From NCBI GenBank assembly GCA_029884035.1, contig JAOUIM010000009.1, forward strand, positions 1 through 23,574: a stretch of 23,574 bases of DNA, written 5' to 3'. The translations under genes were made by a program, and so were the position numbers. Position 1 is the stretch's first letter, and each line of letters starts with the position of its first letter. The stretch comes from Aquincola sp. (lineage in GTDB: Bacteria; Pseudomonadota; Gammaproteobacteria; Burkholderiales; Burkholderiaceae_C). Positions 15,174 to 23,243 of this stretch are shown here, one piece after another. Under the pieces are notes generated by a model, which was not told where the DNA came from, searched no databases, and worked only from the letters and a program-made list of their open reading frames with translations.

Positions 15174-16199
15174 ATGCATCGCCGTACCTTCACCCTGGCC
15201 ACTGCTTCGCTCGTCGCCGCGCCCGCCCTGGTGCGCGCCCAGTCGCTCGAGAGGCCCCAGGTCTCGCTCGCGGTCGGCGGCAAGAACCTGCTGTACTACC
15301 TGCCGCTGACGATCGCGGAACAGCTCGGCTATTTCAAGGCCGAGGGGCTGGATCTCACGATCAACGACTTCGCCGGCGGCTCGCAGGCGCTGCGCGCCCT
15401 GGTCGGCGGCAGTGTCGACGTGGTCTCGGGCGCCTTCGAGCACACGGTGAACATGCAGGCCAAGGGTCAGCGCCTGACGGCCTTCGTTCTGCAGGGCCGC
15501 GCGCCGCAGATCGTGCTGGGCATCAACCCGAAGACGATGCCCAACTTCAAGTCCGTGGCGGACCTGAAGGGCAAGAAGATCGGCGTCACCGCGCCAGGGT
15601 CGTCGACCAACGTGATGGCCAATTTCGTGCTCGCCAAGGCGGGCCTGAAGCCCAGCGACGTGAGCTTCGTCGGCGTCGGCGCCTCCAGCGGCGCGGTCGC
15701 GGCGATGCGTGCGGGCCAGATCGACGCGTTGAGCAACCTCGACCCGGTGATCACGCTGCTCGCGCGCTCGGGCGACCTGAAGATCGTCACCGACACGCGC
15801 AACGTGGCCGAGGCCGACAAGGTGTTCGGCGGCCCGATGCCCGCCGGCTGCCTGTACGCGAAGAGCGAGTTCGTCGAGAAGAACCCGGCCACCGTGCAGG
15901 CGCTGGCCAACGCGATGGTGCGCGCCGACAGGTGGATCGCCGCCGCCGGCCCCGGCGACGTGATCAAGGTCGTGCCCGAGGCATACCTGCTCGGCGACCG
16001 CGCGGTCTACATCGACGCCTTCCTGGCCGCCAAGGGCGCGTTGTCGCCCGACGGCATGATCCCCGACAAGGGGTCGGATACGGCGTTCCGTGCGCTGGCC
16101 AGCATCGACGCCGAGATCGCCAGTGCCAAGCTCGACCTCAAGGCCGTGTACACGAACGAGTTCGTCAAGAAAGCGAACGCGAAGTACCCGAAGGGCTGA
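15174..16199 (+). CDS. ABC transporter substrate-binding protein, NMT1/SsuA-like
   Basis: A 341-residue periplasmic binding protein. The N-terminus MHRRTFTLATASLVAAPALV has a twin-arginine-like HRRTF motif and a cleavage site near RAQS. The mature part has the NMT1/THI5-like pattern: LPLTIAEQLGYFKAEGLDL, FAGGSQALRALVGGSVDVV, LKGKKIGVTAPGSSTN and AAMRAGQIDAL. The family binds sulfonates, taurine, nitrate, riboflavin precursors or other small organics, so the ligand is unresolved. It is the natural partner of the ATPase and permease genes at 17117-18750, from which a reversed methyltransferase gene separates it. Confidence 0.9.
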   Translation: MHRRTFTLATASLVAAPALVRAQSLERPQVSLAVGGKNLLYYLPLTIAEQLGYFKAEGLDLTINDFAGGSQALRALVGGSVDVVSGAFEHTVNMQAKGQRLTAFVLQGRAPQIVLGINPKTMPNFKSVADLKGKKIGVTAPGSSTNVMANFVLAKAGLKPSDVSFVGVGASSGAVAAMRAGQIDALSNLDPVITLLARSGDLKIVTDTRNVAEADKVFGGPMPAGCLYAKSEFVEKNPATVQALANAMVRADRWIAAAGPGDVIKVVPEAYLLGDRAVYIDAFLAAKGALSPDGMIPDKGSDTAFRALASIDAEIASAKLDLKAVYTNEFVKKANAKYPKG

Positions 16200-16210
16200 G
16201 CGATCAGGCC
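16193..16210. terminator. Hairpin spanning convergent stop codons (binding protein / methyltransferase)
   Basis: GGGCTGA and TCAGGCC pair at six of seven positions around a GCGA loop. The two TGA stops face each other 4 bases apart inside the stem. No T-run follows. Confidence 0.45.
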
Positions 16211-16986
16211 TGGCCGCGCACCGCCCAGGCACGCGCCGTCAGCGCGATCGATCCGTCGGCCGCGACGGGCAGCCGCTCGCGCAGGCGATCGCGCAGTCGC
16301 ATGCGCGCAGCCTCGTCGAGCGACATCGCGTAACCCGGCGCCGGCCCCTGGCCGCCGAGGAACGGCCGCCAGTACGCGTCGAAATCAGCGAAAACGGTCG
16401 GCACATCGATCGCATCGACGGCCACGCCGCCCAAGCCCGAGCGCTCGAACGCCTCGCGCAGCGGCTCGGGTCGGCACAGCGGGAAGCGCACGCCTTCATG
16501 CTTGGCCGCCGCAGCCGGATCGAGCTCCACCGCGGCATCCCAGAAGTGGCGGATCAGCTCCATCCGACCGGCGTAGTCCCACAGGTACGCCGCGACAGTG
16601 CCGCCGCGCCGCGTGACGCGCCGCATCTCGGCCAGCGCGGCGCCGGCGTCGGGCACGAAGTTGAGCACCAGGCCCGAGACCGTGATGTCGACCGCCGCGT
16701 GCGCCAGTCCGGTGGCCGCGGCATCGCCTTGGCTCACCTCGGCGCGCGCGCCGAGTCGTTCGCGCGCGGTGGCGAGGAATCCAGCCGAGGGTTCGACACC
16801 CAACACCGTGGCCGGCGATGCGTGGTCGATGATCGCCTGGAGCAGCGCGCCCGTGCCGCAGCCAACGTCGAGCCAGCGCTGGCCGCGCGGCACATCCAGC
16901 CACGCCAGGAAGCGCGGCGCCACGAGTCGGCTCCAGCGGCCGATGTATTGCTCATAGGCATCACCCAGGATCCAGGGGTCATCCAT
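16204..16986 (-). CDS. Class I SAM-dependent methyltransferase
   Basis: A 260-residue protein with the SAM-binding motif I WLDVGCGTGALLQ near residue 40, the acidic loop VLGVEPSAG, motif SQGDAAATGL and the post-motif segment MRRVTRRGGTVAAYLWDYAG, all typical of Methyltransf_11/25 proteins. The ATG at 16986 has a clear AGGAG ribosome binding site. The frame extends upstream (to 17172), but that part would overlap the ATPase gene start. The substrate is unknown. It lies reversed inside an otherwise plus-strand ABC transporter locus, so it probably has an independent function. Confidence 0.9.
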   Translation of the reverse strand: MDDPWILGDAYEQYIGRWSRLVAPRFLAWLDVPRGQRWLDVGCGTGALLQAIIDHASPATVLGVEPSAGFLATARERLGARAEVSQGDAAATGLAHAAVDITVSGLVLNFVPDAGAALAEMRRVTRRGGTVAAYLWDYAGRMELIRHFWDAAVELDPAAAAKHEGVRFPLCRPEPLREAFERSGLGGVAVDAIDVPTVFADFDAYWRPFLGGQGPAPGYAMSLDEAARMRLRDRLRERLPVAADGSIALTARAWAVRGQA

Positions 16987-17100
16987 CGTCGGCTCCTGCG
17001 CGCCCTGTTTGACGCATGGCGCAGATCGTGCACCCGATGGGCCGAAAGATCGAGTGCAGGTACGTCGTCGGCAACGCGAATCGAAGCGGCAATGCCGGGC

Positions 17101-17106
17101 TATGCT
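17101..17106 (+). promoter_or_regulatory. Putative -10 element for the ABC ATPase gene
   Basis: TATGCT lies 10 bases before the ATG at 17117, without a ribosome binding site between them. It overlaps the alternative ATG at 17102, which favours the later start. Confidence 0.4.
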
Positions 17107-17116
17107 CACACCGACC

Positions 17117-17929
17117 ATGTCCCGCACCCCTACCGCGCTGTGTCTCGAAGGCGTCGCCTGCACCTTCGCCAACCGCGACGACCCGTCGCAGCGTTACACC
17201 GCGGTTCGCGACGTGTCGCTCGCGGTCGGCGCCGGCGAGTTCGTCTCGGTGGTCGGGCCCACGGGCTGCGGCAAGAGCACGCTGCTCAATGTCGCCGCCG
17301 GACTGCTCGCGCCCAGCACGGGCGCCGTGCAGGTGTTCGGTCAGCCCCTTGCGGGCATCAACCGCCGCGCGGGCTACATGTTCCAGGCCGACAGCCTGAT
17401 GCCCTGGCGTACCGCGCTGGCCAATGTGCGCGCGGGGCTGGAGTTCCGTGGTGCACCCGATGCCGACGCGCAGGCGCGAGACTGGATGAAGCGGGTGGGC
17501 CTGGGCGGCTTCGAGGACCGCTATCCGCACCAGCTCTCGGGCGGCATGAGGAAGCGCACGTCGCTGGCGCAGACGCTGGCGCTCGACCCCGACATCATCC
17601 TGATGGACGAGCCGTTCTCGGCGCTGGACATCCAGACACGGCAGTTGATGGAAAACGAGGTGCTCGAACTGTGGGCCGCGAAGAAGAAGGCGGTGCTGTT
17701 CATCACGCACGACCTCGACGAGGCGATCGCGATGAGCGACCGCGTGCTGGTGCTGTCGGCCGGCCCGGCGTCGCGGCCGATCGGCGAATTCGTCGTCGAT
17801 CTTGCACGGCCGCGCGACGTGGCCGAGATCAAGCTGCTGCCGCGCTTTCTCGAGCTGCATGCGGCCATCTGGGCCGTGCTGCGCGATGAGGTGCTCAAGG
17901 GCTACGCGCAAAAGTTGCGGAGTGCCTGA
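17117..17929 (+). CDS. ABC transporter ATP-binding protein, SsuB/TauB-like
   Basis: A 270-residue ATPase with Walker A GPTGCGKST, Q-loop MFQADSLMPWRT, signature LSGGMRKR, Walker B IILMDEPFSALD and H-loop FITHDLDEA. The MPWRT segment after the Q-loop is typical of the nitrate/sulfonate/taurine subfamily. The start is either ATG 17117 or ATG 17102; 17117 is preferred because of the TATGCT element. The stop overlaps the permease start as TGATG, so the two are co-translated. It works with the permease downstream and the binding protein at 15174. Confidence 0.93.
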   Translation: MSRTPTALCLEGVACTFANRDDPSQRYTAVRDVSLAVGAGEFVSVVGPTGCGKSTLLNVAAGLLAPSTGAVQVFGQPLAGINRRAGYMFQADSLMPWRTALANVRAGLEFRGAPDADAQARDWMKRVGLGGFEDRYPHQLSGGMRKRTSLAQTLALDPDIILMDEPFSALDIQTRQLMENEVLELWAAKKKAVLFITHDLDEAIAMSDRVLVLSAGPASRPIGEFVVDLARPRDVAEIKLLPRFLELHAAIWAVLRDEVLKGYAQKLRSA

Positions 17930-18750
17930 TGAGCTGGAAGCCCGGCCCGAAGAATATCCGCTGGTGGCAGGCCGGCGTGCTGGCGGCCGTGTTCGTCGTC
18001 TGGCACCTGCTCACTGCACCGGGGCTGCTGCCAAACATCGTGTTCGAGAACGACAAGCAGGCGTCGTTCTTCTTCGGCGAGCCGATCGCGATCTTCGGAC
18101 GCATCTGGAAGTGGTTCGTGGTCGACGCCGACATCTACCGCCACCTCGCCGTGACGCTGATCGAGACCGTGCTGGCATTCGGTGTCGGCTCTGTGCTGGG
18201 GCTCGCGTTCGGCCTGTGGCTCGCGCTCGCACCCACCGCCAGCGCGATCCTCGAGCCCTACATCAAGGCGCTCAATTCGATGCCGCGCATCATCCTGGCA
18301 CCGATCTTCGCCGTCTGGTTCGGCCTGGGCATTGCGAGCAAGGTGGCGCTGGGCGTCACGCTCGTGTTCTTCATCGTCTTCTTCAACGTCTACCAGGGCG
18401 TCAAGGAGGTGAGCCCGGTCGTGCTGGCGAACGCGCGCATGCTCGGCGCGAGTCAGAAGCAGTTGCTGCGCCATGTCTACCTGCCCAGCGCAACGAGCTG
18501 GGTGTTCTCGTCGCTGCACACCAGCGTGGGGCTGGCCTTCGTCGGCGCGGTGGTGGGCGAGTACCTCGGCAGCTCGCAGGGCGTGGGCTACCTGATCCTG
18601 CAGGCCGAGGGCACCTTCGACATCAACACGGTGATGGCCGGCATCCTCGTGCTGACCGCGTTCGCGCTGGCGCTCGACGCCGCAGTGGGCCGCCTCGAGC
18701 GGCACCTGATGAAGTGGCAGCCGCGCGCGGGCGAGACCGAGAAGTTGTAG
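17929..18750 (+). CDS. ABC transporter permease, SsuC/TauC-like
   Basis: A 273-residue inner-membrane protein with about six hydrophobic helices. The BPD_transp_1 coupling region is visible (ARMLGASQKQLLRHVYLPSA). An N-terminal helix (residues 11-30) and the LAVTLIETVLAFGVGSVLG segment are typical of the SsuC/TauC/NrtB group. A periplasmic loop with FENDKQASFFFGEPI is longer than in SsuC. The substrate is unknown: sulfonate, taurine, nitrate or aromatic acids are all possible. Confidence 0.92.
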   Translation: MSWKPGPKNIRWWQAGVLAAVFVVWHLLTAPGLLPNIVFENDKQASFFFGEPIAIFGRIWKWFVVDADIYRHLAVTLIETVLAFGVGSVLGLAFGLWLALAPTASAILEPYIKALNSMPRIILAPIFAVWFGLGIASKVALGVTLVFFIVFFNVYQGVKEVSPVVLANARMLGASQKQLLRHVYLPSATSWVFSSLHTSVGLAFVGAVVGEYLGSSQGVGYLILQAEGTFDINTVMAGILVLTAFALALDAAVGRLERHLMKWQPRAGETEKL

Positions 18751-18761
18751 GCTCGCAGGCG

Positions 18762-19304
18762 ATGGATTCGCTGCGCCGCCGCCTGATTGCCGCGTCCGCT
18801 CTCGCGGTGCCGCTGGCCGGTCGGGCTCAGCAGCCGCTGGCCGACGTGGCATCGCAGGAGGCGAAGGCACCGCCGTTGCCCGCAGTGGGCACGCCGCTCG
18901 CGCTGCCGGCCACGATTGAACGTCTCGACGGCACGCACTTCTCGGCGCACGATGCCGAGGGCCGCGTGCTGGTGCTGTACTGGTGGGCGAGCTGGTGTCC
19001 CTTCTGCGCCGAGACCACGCCGCACATCGAGGCGTTGTGGCGAGCGCAGCGCGCGCTCGGTGACAAGGGGCTGCTGTTGCTCGCGCTGTCGATCGACACG
19101 CAGCCACAACCGGCGCGCGACTACCTCGCGCGTCGTGGCTACACGCTGCCGGCGGCCTGGATGACGCCCGCGTTGCGCCGAACGCTGCCCAAGCCGCGTG
19201 GCCTGCCTGTCACGGTGGTCAGGGGTCGCGATGGCCGCGTGCTGCAGGCCGAAGCCGGCCAGCTTTTCCCCGAGGACGTGCAGGCACTCGCCAGGCACGC
19301 GTGA
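18762..19304 (+). CDS. TlpA-like periplasmic thioredoxin
   Basis: A 180-residue redox protein. It has a signal peptide (MDSLRRRLIAASALAVPLAG, cleaved near RAQ) and a thioredoxin fold with the active site WASWCPFC at about residues 73-80, followed by TPHIEALW. The expected cis-Pro region is GLPVTVV. It resembles TlpA/ResA-type thiol-disulfide proteins acting in the periplasm. The ATG lies 11 bases after the permease stop. A weak GCAGG is present, and TAGGCT overlapping the permease stop lies 8 bases before the ATG. A functional link with the transporter is not evident. Confidence 0.88.
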   Translation: MDSLRRRLIAASALAVPLAGRAQQPLADVASQEAKAPPLPAVGTPLALPATIERLDGTHFSAHDAEGRVLVLYWWASWCPFCAETTPHIEALWRAQRALGDKGLLLLALSIDTQPQPARDYLARRGYTLPAAWMTPALRRTLPKPRGLPVTVVRGRDGRVLQAEAGQLFPEDVQALARHA

Positions 19305-19375
19305 ACGGCGTGTTCATGCGCGGCGCGGGCGGCGCCCCGGATCGTGATCAAGGTGCGACGCCTGCGATGCCAGGG

Positions 19376-19409
19376 AAAAAAAAACGCCCGCTCGTCGCCG
19401 GGCGGGCGT
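19376..19409 (-). terminator. Rho-independent terminator (minus strand)
   Basis: ACGCCCGC and GCGGGCGT form an 8-bp GC-rich stem around a 10-base loop, followed on the minus strand by nine consecutive U residues. On the plus strand the A-run precedes the hairpin, so it does not terminate the TlpA-like gene. Confidence 0.85.
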
Positions 19410-19467
19410 CGGAAAGTCCTCGCAAAAGGACGTCGTTGGGATCGGGGCCTCGCCAGACGCGAGCTTG
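19376..19467 (-). ncRNA. Candidate small RNA ending in a strong intrinsic terminator
   Basis: No minus-strand gene lies near, yet the minus strand carries a full terminator. Upstream of it, in transcript order, are a CTCGC/GCGAG hairpin (19463-19449) and a GTCCT/AGGAC hairpin (19431-19416). A TACAGT hexamer (19479-19474) could be the -10 of a promoter starting near 19467, giving an RNA of about 92 bases. The -35 match is poor. It could instead be the end of an antisense transcript from within the YecA-type gene. Confidence 0.45.
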
Positions 19468-19503
19468 CGCGGCACTGTAGAGAGCGTGCGGCTTTCAGGG
19501 CAT

Positions 19504-19517
19504 CCCAAGTTCTTGGG
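19504..19517. promoter_or_regulatory. 14-bp near-perfect palindrome before the first YecA-type gene
   Basis: CCCAAGTTCTTGGG lies two bases before the ATG at 19520, where a ribosome binding site would be expected. It may be an operator or an RNA hairpin that hides the start. It also lies just upstream of the candidate small-RNA promoter. Confidence 0.4.
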
Positions 19518-19519
19518 GC

Positions 19520-20173
19520 ATGGCGGAGGTGTCGCACGAGAATGGGCGCGTGGCACCGACCAAGACCGTCGCCCCCTTGACCGACCGCGAGCGTGAGCGG
19601 CTCGAGTCGCTGCTCGACGCCTTGCCCCCGCCGCTCGAGCCGCTCGACGTCTGTGCGCTTGATGGCTTCCTGGTGGGCGTGTTGCTCCAGCCGAGCCCGG
19701 TTGCAACCGCGCGCTGGCTTGCCCATGTGCACGACCTCGAGGGACGGCCTGCGCCGACCGTGCTGGCGCTGCAGGAATTGCACGCGCTCGTGATGCGGCG
19801 CCATGGCGAGCTGGAGCGTGCGATCACGTCGCGCCGCTGGTTCGACCCCTGGGTGTTCGAGCTCGAGCCAGCGGACCCGGACGTCGAAGTGGACGTGTCC
19901 GAAGTCGTGCTGCCCTGGGTCGCTGGCTTCGCCGCCGCGATGGACCTCTTTCCCGGGCTGATGCGCAACGGGTCGCCGGCCGCGATCGAGCCGCTGGCCA
20001 CGCTGTACGCGCATTTCGACCCTGATGACCTCGAGGACGCTGGCGACCTGCGCGAAGTGATCGCAACGCTCGATCCACCGGACACCCTGGCCGAGGCTGT
20101 GGAAGACCTCGTGCGCTGCACCCTGCTGCTGGCCGACGTCACACGCCCGCGCCACACGCACGGCCGCCGCTGA
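19520..20173 (+). CDS. UPF0149/YecA family protein without SEC-C tail
   Basis: A 217-residue protein with the YecA-family core: PLEPLDVCALDGFLVGVLLQP at about 37-57, RRWFDPWVFEL, and VLPWVAGFAAAMDLFP at about 130-145. The family role is unsettled. YecA-type proteins with a SEC-C zinc motif have been linked to SecA and the ribosome, but this one ends in RPRHTHGRR and has no SEC-C cysteines. It is a clear paralogue of the gene at 22472-23185. ATG 19520 is tentative: GTG codons at 19529 or 19550 are possible and the ribosome binding site is poor. Confidence 0.85.
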   Translation: MAEVSHENGRVAPTKTVAPLTDRERERLESLLDALPPPLEPLDVCALDGFLVGVLLQPSPVATARWLAHVHDLEGRPAPTVLALQELHALVMRRHGELERAITSRRWFDPWVFELEPADPDVEVDVSEVVLPWVAGFAAAMDLFPGLMRNGSPAAIEPLATLYAHFDPDDLEDAGDLREVIATLDPPDTLAEAVEDLVRCTLLLADVTRPRHTHGRR

Positions 20174-20229
20174 TCGCTTTCGGACATCCGCCGGTCCCCA
20201 TGGTCGAGTGGGTCACGAACAGCGGTGCG

Positions 20230-20258
20230 TTGGCCGTGCAATTCTGCCGTCCGATACA
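20230..20258 (+). promoter_or_regulatory. Weak promoter candidate for the small acidic protein gene
   Basis: TTGGCC (20230-20235), a 17-base spacer and GATACA (20253-20258). The -10 match is only three of six. It would give a 5' region of about 70 bases before the ATG at 20334. Confidence 0.3.
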
Positions 20259-20333
20259 TGTCTAACCGGCCCACACTGGCCTCACGGCAAAGCGCCGCTG
20301 CGATCGGACCCGAACACACACTGGGAGACCGTC

Positions 20334-20519
20334 ATGAGCATCAACCCGCCCCGCAAGCTCGAACGCCTGATGGAGGAATTCGAGTCGGACACCGTCACCG
20401 GCTATGACGCTGCCGACATGGGCACAGCGTTCGGTATGGAATGCAGCCTTGCCAACGAGGCTGGGCATGGCCTGGACGATGACGACGACGCCGACTGGCA
20501 CGTCGCCCCGGAGCGCTGA
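20334..20519 (+). CDS. Small acidic hypothetical protein (61 residues)
   Basis: The frame is open from 20208, but the ATG at 20334 has a GGGAG ribosome binding site 7 bases upstream and gives a compact protein starting MSINPPRKLERLMEEF. The C-terminal half is strongly acidic (GLDDDDDADWH). There is no signal peptide, membrane segment or recognised domain. Codon use is normal for the window. It stands alone between the YecA-type gene and the TetR gene. Function unknown; the net charge suggests binding to a basic partner, which is only a guess. Confidence 0.7.
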   Translation: MSINPPRKLERLMEEFESDTVTGYDAADMGTAFGMECSLANEAGHGLDDDDDADWHVAPER

Positions 20520-20560
20520 CGCCTCTGACCTGCGGCCGCCCGGGCACGGCGGTACCTCAC

Positions 20561-20566
20561 TACACT
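20561..20566 (+). promoter_or_regulatory. Putative -10 element for the tetR gene
   Basis: TACACT lies 8 bases before the ATG at 20575 with no ribosome binding site between, consistent with a leaderless mRNA. Confidence 0.45.
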
Positions 20567-20574
20567 GGCGGGCC

Positions 20575-21183
20575 ATGACGCCCCGCCCGTCCTTCCGACA
20601 ACAAGTCCTTCGCGCCCGCGAAGACGCCATCATTACCTCGGTCAACCGCTTCCTGGCCGAGAAGGGCTTCGAGGCCATGACGGTCGACGAAGTTGCCGCC
20701 GACGTTGGCATCGCCAAGGCGAGCCTGTACAAGCATTTTCCCTCGAAGGAAGAACTGGCCGCTGCCGCGATGGTGCGCGTGCTCGACCGCGCGCTCGCGT
20801 TCATCGACCAGGAGGCTGCGCGCGAGGCCACACCGATCGACCACCTGAAGACCGTGGCGCGCTGGACGATGCAGGTGCAACTGGCCGGCGAGATGCCCTC
20901 GCTGCCGTCGCAGAATTCGACGCTGCGCGCCGCGCTGCTGCAGCACCGCGGCTATCTCGACCGCGTGGTGACCGTGAGCGAGCGGCTGGGCGCGTGGATC
21001 ACGGCGGCACAGGCGGCCGGCGAGATCGCGCCGCAGCTGCCGCCCGAAGCAGTGCTCTACACGCTGTACGCACGCGCCTGCGACCCGGTGCTCGCGTTCC
21101 TGCGCGCGGGCGGCAGCCTGTCCGACGAGCAGATCGTCGAGGTCGTGCTCGCCACCTGCTTCGACGGGCTGGCAGCGCGCTGA
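20575..21183 (+). CDS. TetR/AcrR family transcriptional regulator
   Basis: A 202-residue regulator. The N-terminal TetR DNA-binding domain (about 12-62) includes MTVDEVAADVGIAKASLYKH followed by FPSKEEL. The C-terminal part is an all-helical ligand domain without assignable specificity. An open frame extends upstream to 20404, but it overlaps the acidic protein gene; ATG 20575 gives the usual N-terminal length for the family. Its target is not evident. It has no divergent partner; its upstream neighbour is on the same strand and the stress-protein gene is convergent. Confidence 0.92.
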   Translation: MTPRPSFRQQVLRAREDAIITSVNRFLAEKGFEAMTVDEVAADVGIAKASLYKHFPSKEELAAAAMVRVLDRALAFIDQEAAREATPIDHLKTVARWTMQVQLAGEMPSLPSQNSTLRAALLQHRGYLDRVVTVSERLGAWITAAQAAGEIAPQLPPEAVLYTLYARACDPVLAFLRAGGSLSDEQIVEVVLATCFDGLAAR

Positions 21184-21189
21184 GACAAG

Positions 21190-21215
21190 CGGTCTGCGGC
21201 GCGTAGCCGCTACCG
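21190..21215. terminator. Hairpin between convergent tetR and usp genes
   Basis: CGGT/ACCG and GCGGC/GCCGC form a two-part stem around a GCGTA loop, overlapping the stop codon of the minus-strand usp gene. No T-run is present. It may act as a weak bidirectional terminator. Confidence 0.35.
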
Positions 21216-21632
21216 GATCAGCAGCACCGGCACCTTGCTCAGCGCCACCACCTTGGTGGCCACGGATCCCATCACCAGATTGGCGAGCAGGCCGTGCCCG
21301 TGCGAGCCCAGCATGATCAGGTCGTAGCTCCCGCTGTCGGCCATCGCAGCGATCGTATCCGCGGCCTGGCCATGGCGATCGACGAATTCAGCAGCGACGC
21401 CCTGCTGGGCGAAGAACGGCCGGATCGGCTTGAACACCTTTTCGGCTTCGTCGGTGTAGTGTTCGCTCAGCACTTCCTTGGACAGCACGGCGGCCGCGCG
21501 AGCCGGCAACGGGGGCACGACGGTGAGCACCGTGTAGGCATGGTGGGAACCCAGCCACTCGTCATGCGCTGCGATGTAAGCGAGCATGCGCTTGGTGAAC
21601 GGGCTGCCGTCGACAGCGACGAGGATCTTCAT
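21210..21632 (-). CDS. Universal stress protein (UspA family)
   Basis: A 140-residue protein starting MKILVAVDGSPFTKR, with the nucleotide-binding pattern G-x2-G-x9-G-S in LGSHGHGLLANLVMGS. The pattern indicates an ATP-binding Usp of the MJ0577 type. The ATG at 21632 has an AGGAGG ribosome binding site. The frame is open 13 codons further upstream, but that start would bypass the ribosome binding site. The gene is monocistronic. The general role is stress survival; the partner is unknown. Confidence 0.93.
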   Translation of the reverse strand: MKILVAVDGSPFTKRMLAYIAAHDEWLGSHHAYTVLTVVPPLPARAAAVLSKEVLSEHYTDEAEKVFKPIRPFFAQQGVAAEFVDRHGQAADTIAAMADSGSYDLIMLGSHGHGLLANLVMGSVATKVVALSKVPVLLIR

Positions 21633-21698
21633 GCGAGGCACCTCCTGGGGTTGCAGGCAGCAGTCTCCCACGAGCGGCCCGCCTGGCGATGTTCAGGA

Positions 21699-22471
21699 TC
21701 AAATCGTGATCAGTTTCGCCGCGTCGTGGCCCTCGCACTCGCCGCGGTCGGACAGGCCCCGCGCCTGGCTGACGACGCGCGTGCGGCGGCCACTGTCGTG
21801 CGCGACCACGTAGTCATGGCGGCAGTGCAGGTGGCCGTGCAGCCAGAGCACGGCGCCCGCGAGCAGGTCGTCGTCGGCATTGCAGAACGACGCCGTGCCG
21901 CTCTGCAGGCCGTAGCGCGGGTCGGCGCTGCGCAGGCTCGGCGCGAAGTGCGTGATGACCACAGTCTCGTCCCAGCGCCCTTGCGCCGCCTGGGTCAGCG
22001 CGTCGGCCAGCCAGGCCCGGCAAGACAGTGCCTCGACGCGAACGGCGGCCGCATCGAACGCAGCGCCGCCTCGGGTGGCAGCCATCACGCGCTGAAAGTA
22101 GCCGCCGGCACGCAGGGCTGCGCTTTGCCGCGCGCGGCCGAAGACATCGAAGTCGCACCAGCGCACCGTGCCCAGGAAACGGATGCGCCGACCGTCGGGC
22201 GTGCGCTGAACGATGGCGCCTCGCTCGAGCAGGATCAGGCCCTGGCGCTCGCAGTGCGCGCGCAGCGCAGGCCAGGCCTCGTCGAGTTCGCGGCCGTCGA
22301 ACTCATGGTTGCCGGCGACCACCAGAACCGGCACCGGCCAGCCGGCGAATCGCTCGTAGCCGGCCCATGTGCTGTCGATGTCGCCGGCGAGCACGAGCAG
22401 ATCGGCATTTGGATGCGGCTCGGGGTCGAAGGCCTCGGTCTCGAGGTGCAGGTCGGACAGTAGCTGGATTT

Positions 22472-22475
<4 letters not shown>
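21699..22475 (-). CDS. Calcineurin-like metallophosphoesterase
   Basis: A 258-residue phosphoesterase with the family motifs DLHLE (Asp8, His10), GDID, GNHEFDG, a later His in ITHFAP and the final HGHLH. No signal peptide is seen, so it is cytoplasmic. The GTG start at 22475 overlaps the stop of the second YecA-type gene as GTGA, so the two are translated together. The substrate could be a cyclic nucleotide, a phospho-protein or another phosphodiester; the sequence does not decide. Confidence 0.9.
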
Positions 22476-23185
<710 letters not shown>

Positions 23186-23243
23186 CGGTCGGATTGTCCT
23201 TCGAGCCCAACGGCATGTCGGCGCAGCACAACGCGTTGGCCGC

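Noticed and set aside
16987..17172. Extended start of the methyltransferase gene up to 17172.
   Set aside because: The ATG at 16986 has an AGGAG ribosome binding site and a normal family N-terminus; the extension overlaps the ATPase gene.
19376..19409. Terminator for the TlpA-like gene on the plus strand.
   Set aside because: The A-run lies before the hairpin in that direction and no T-run follows, so it works only for minus-strand transcripts.
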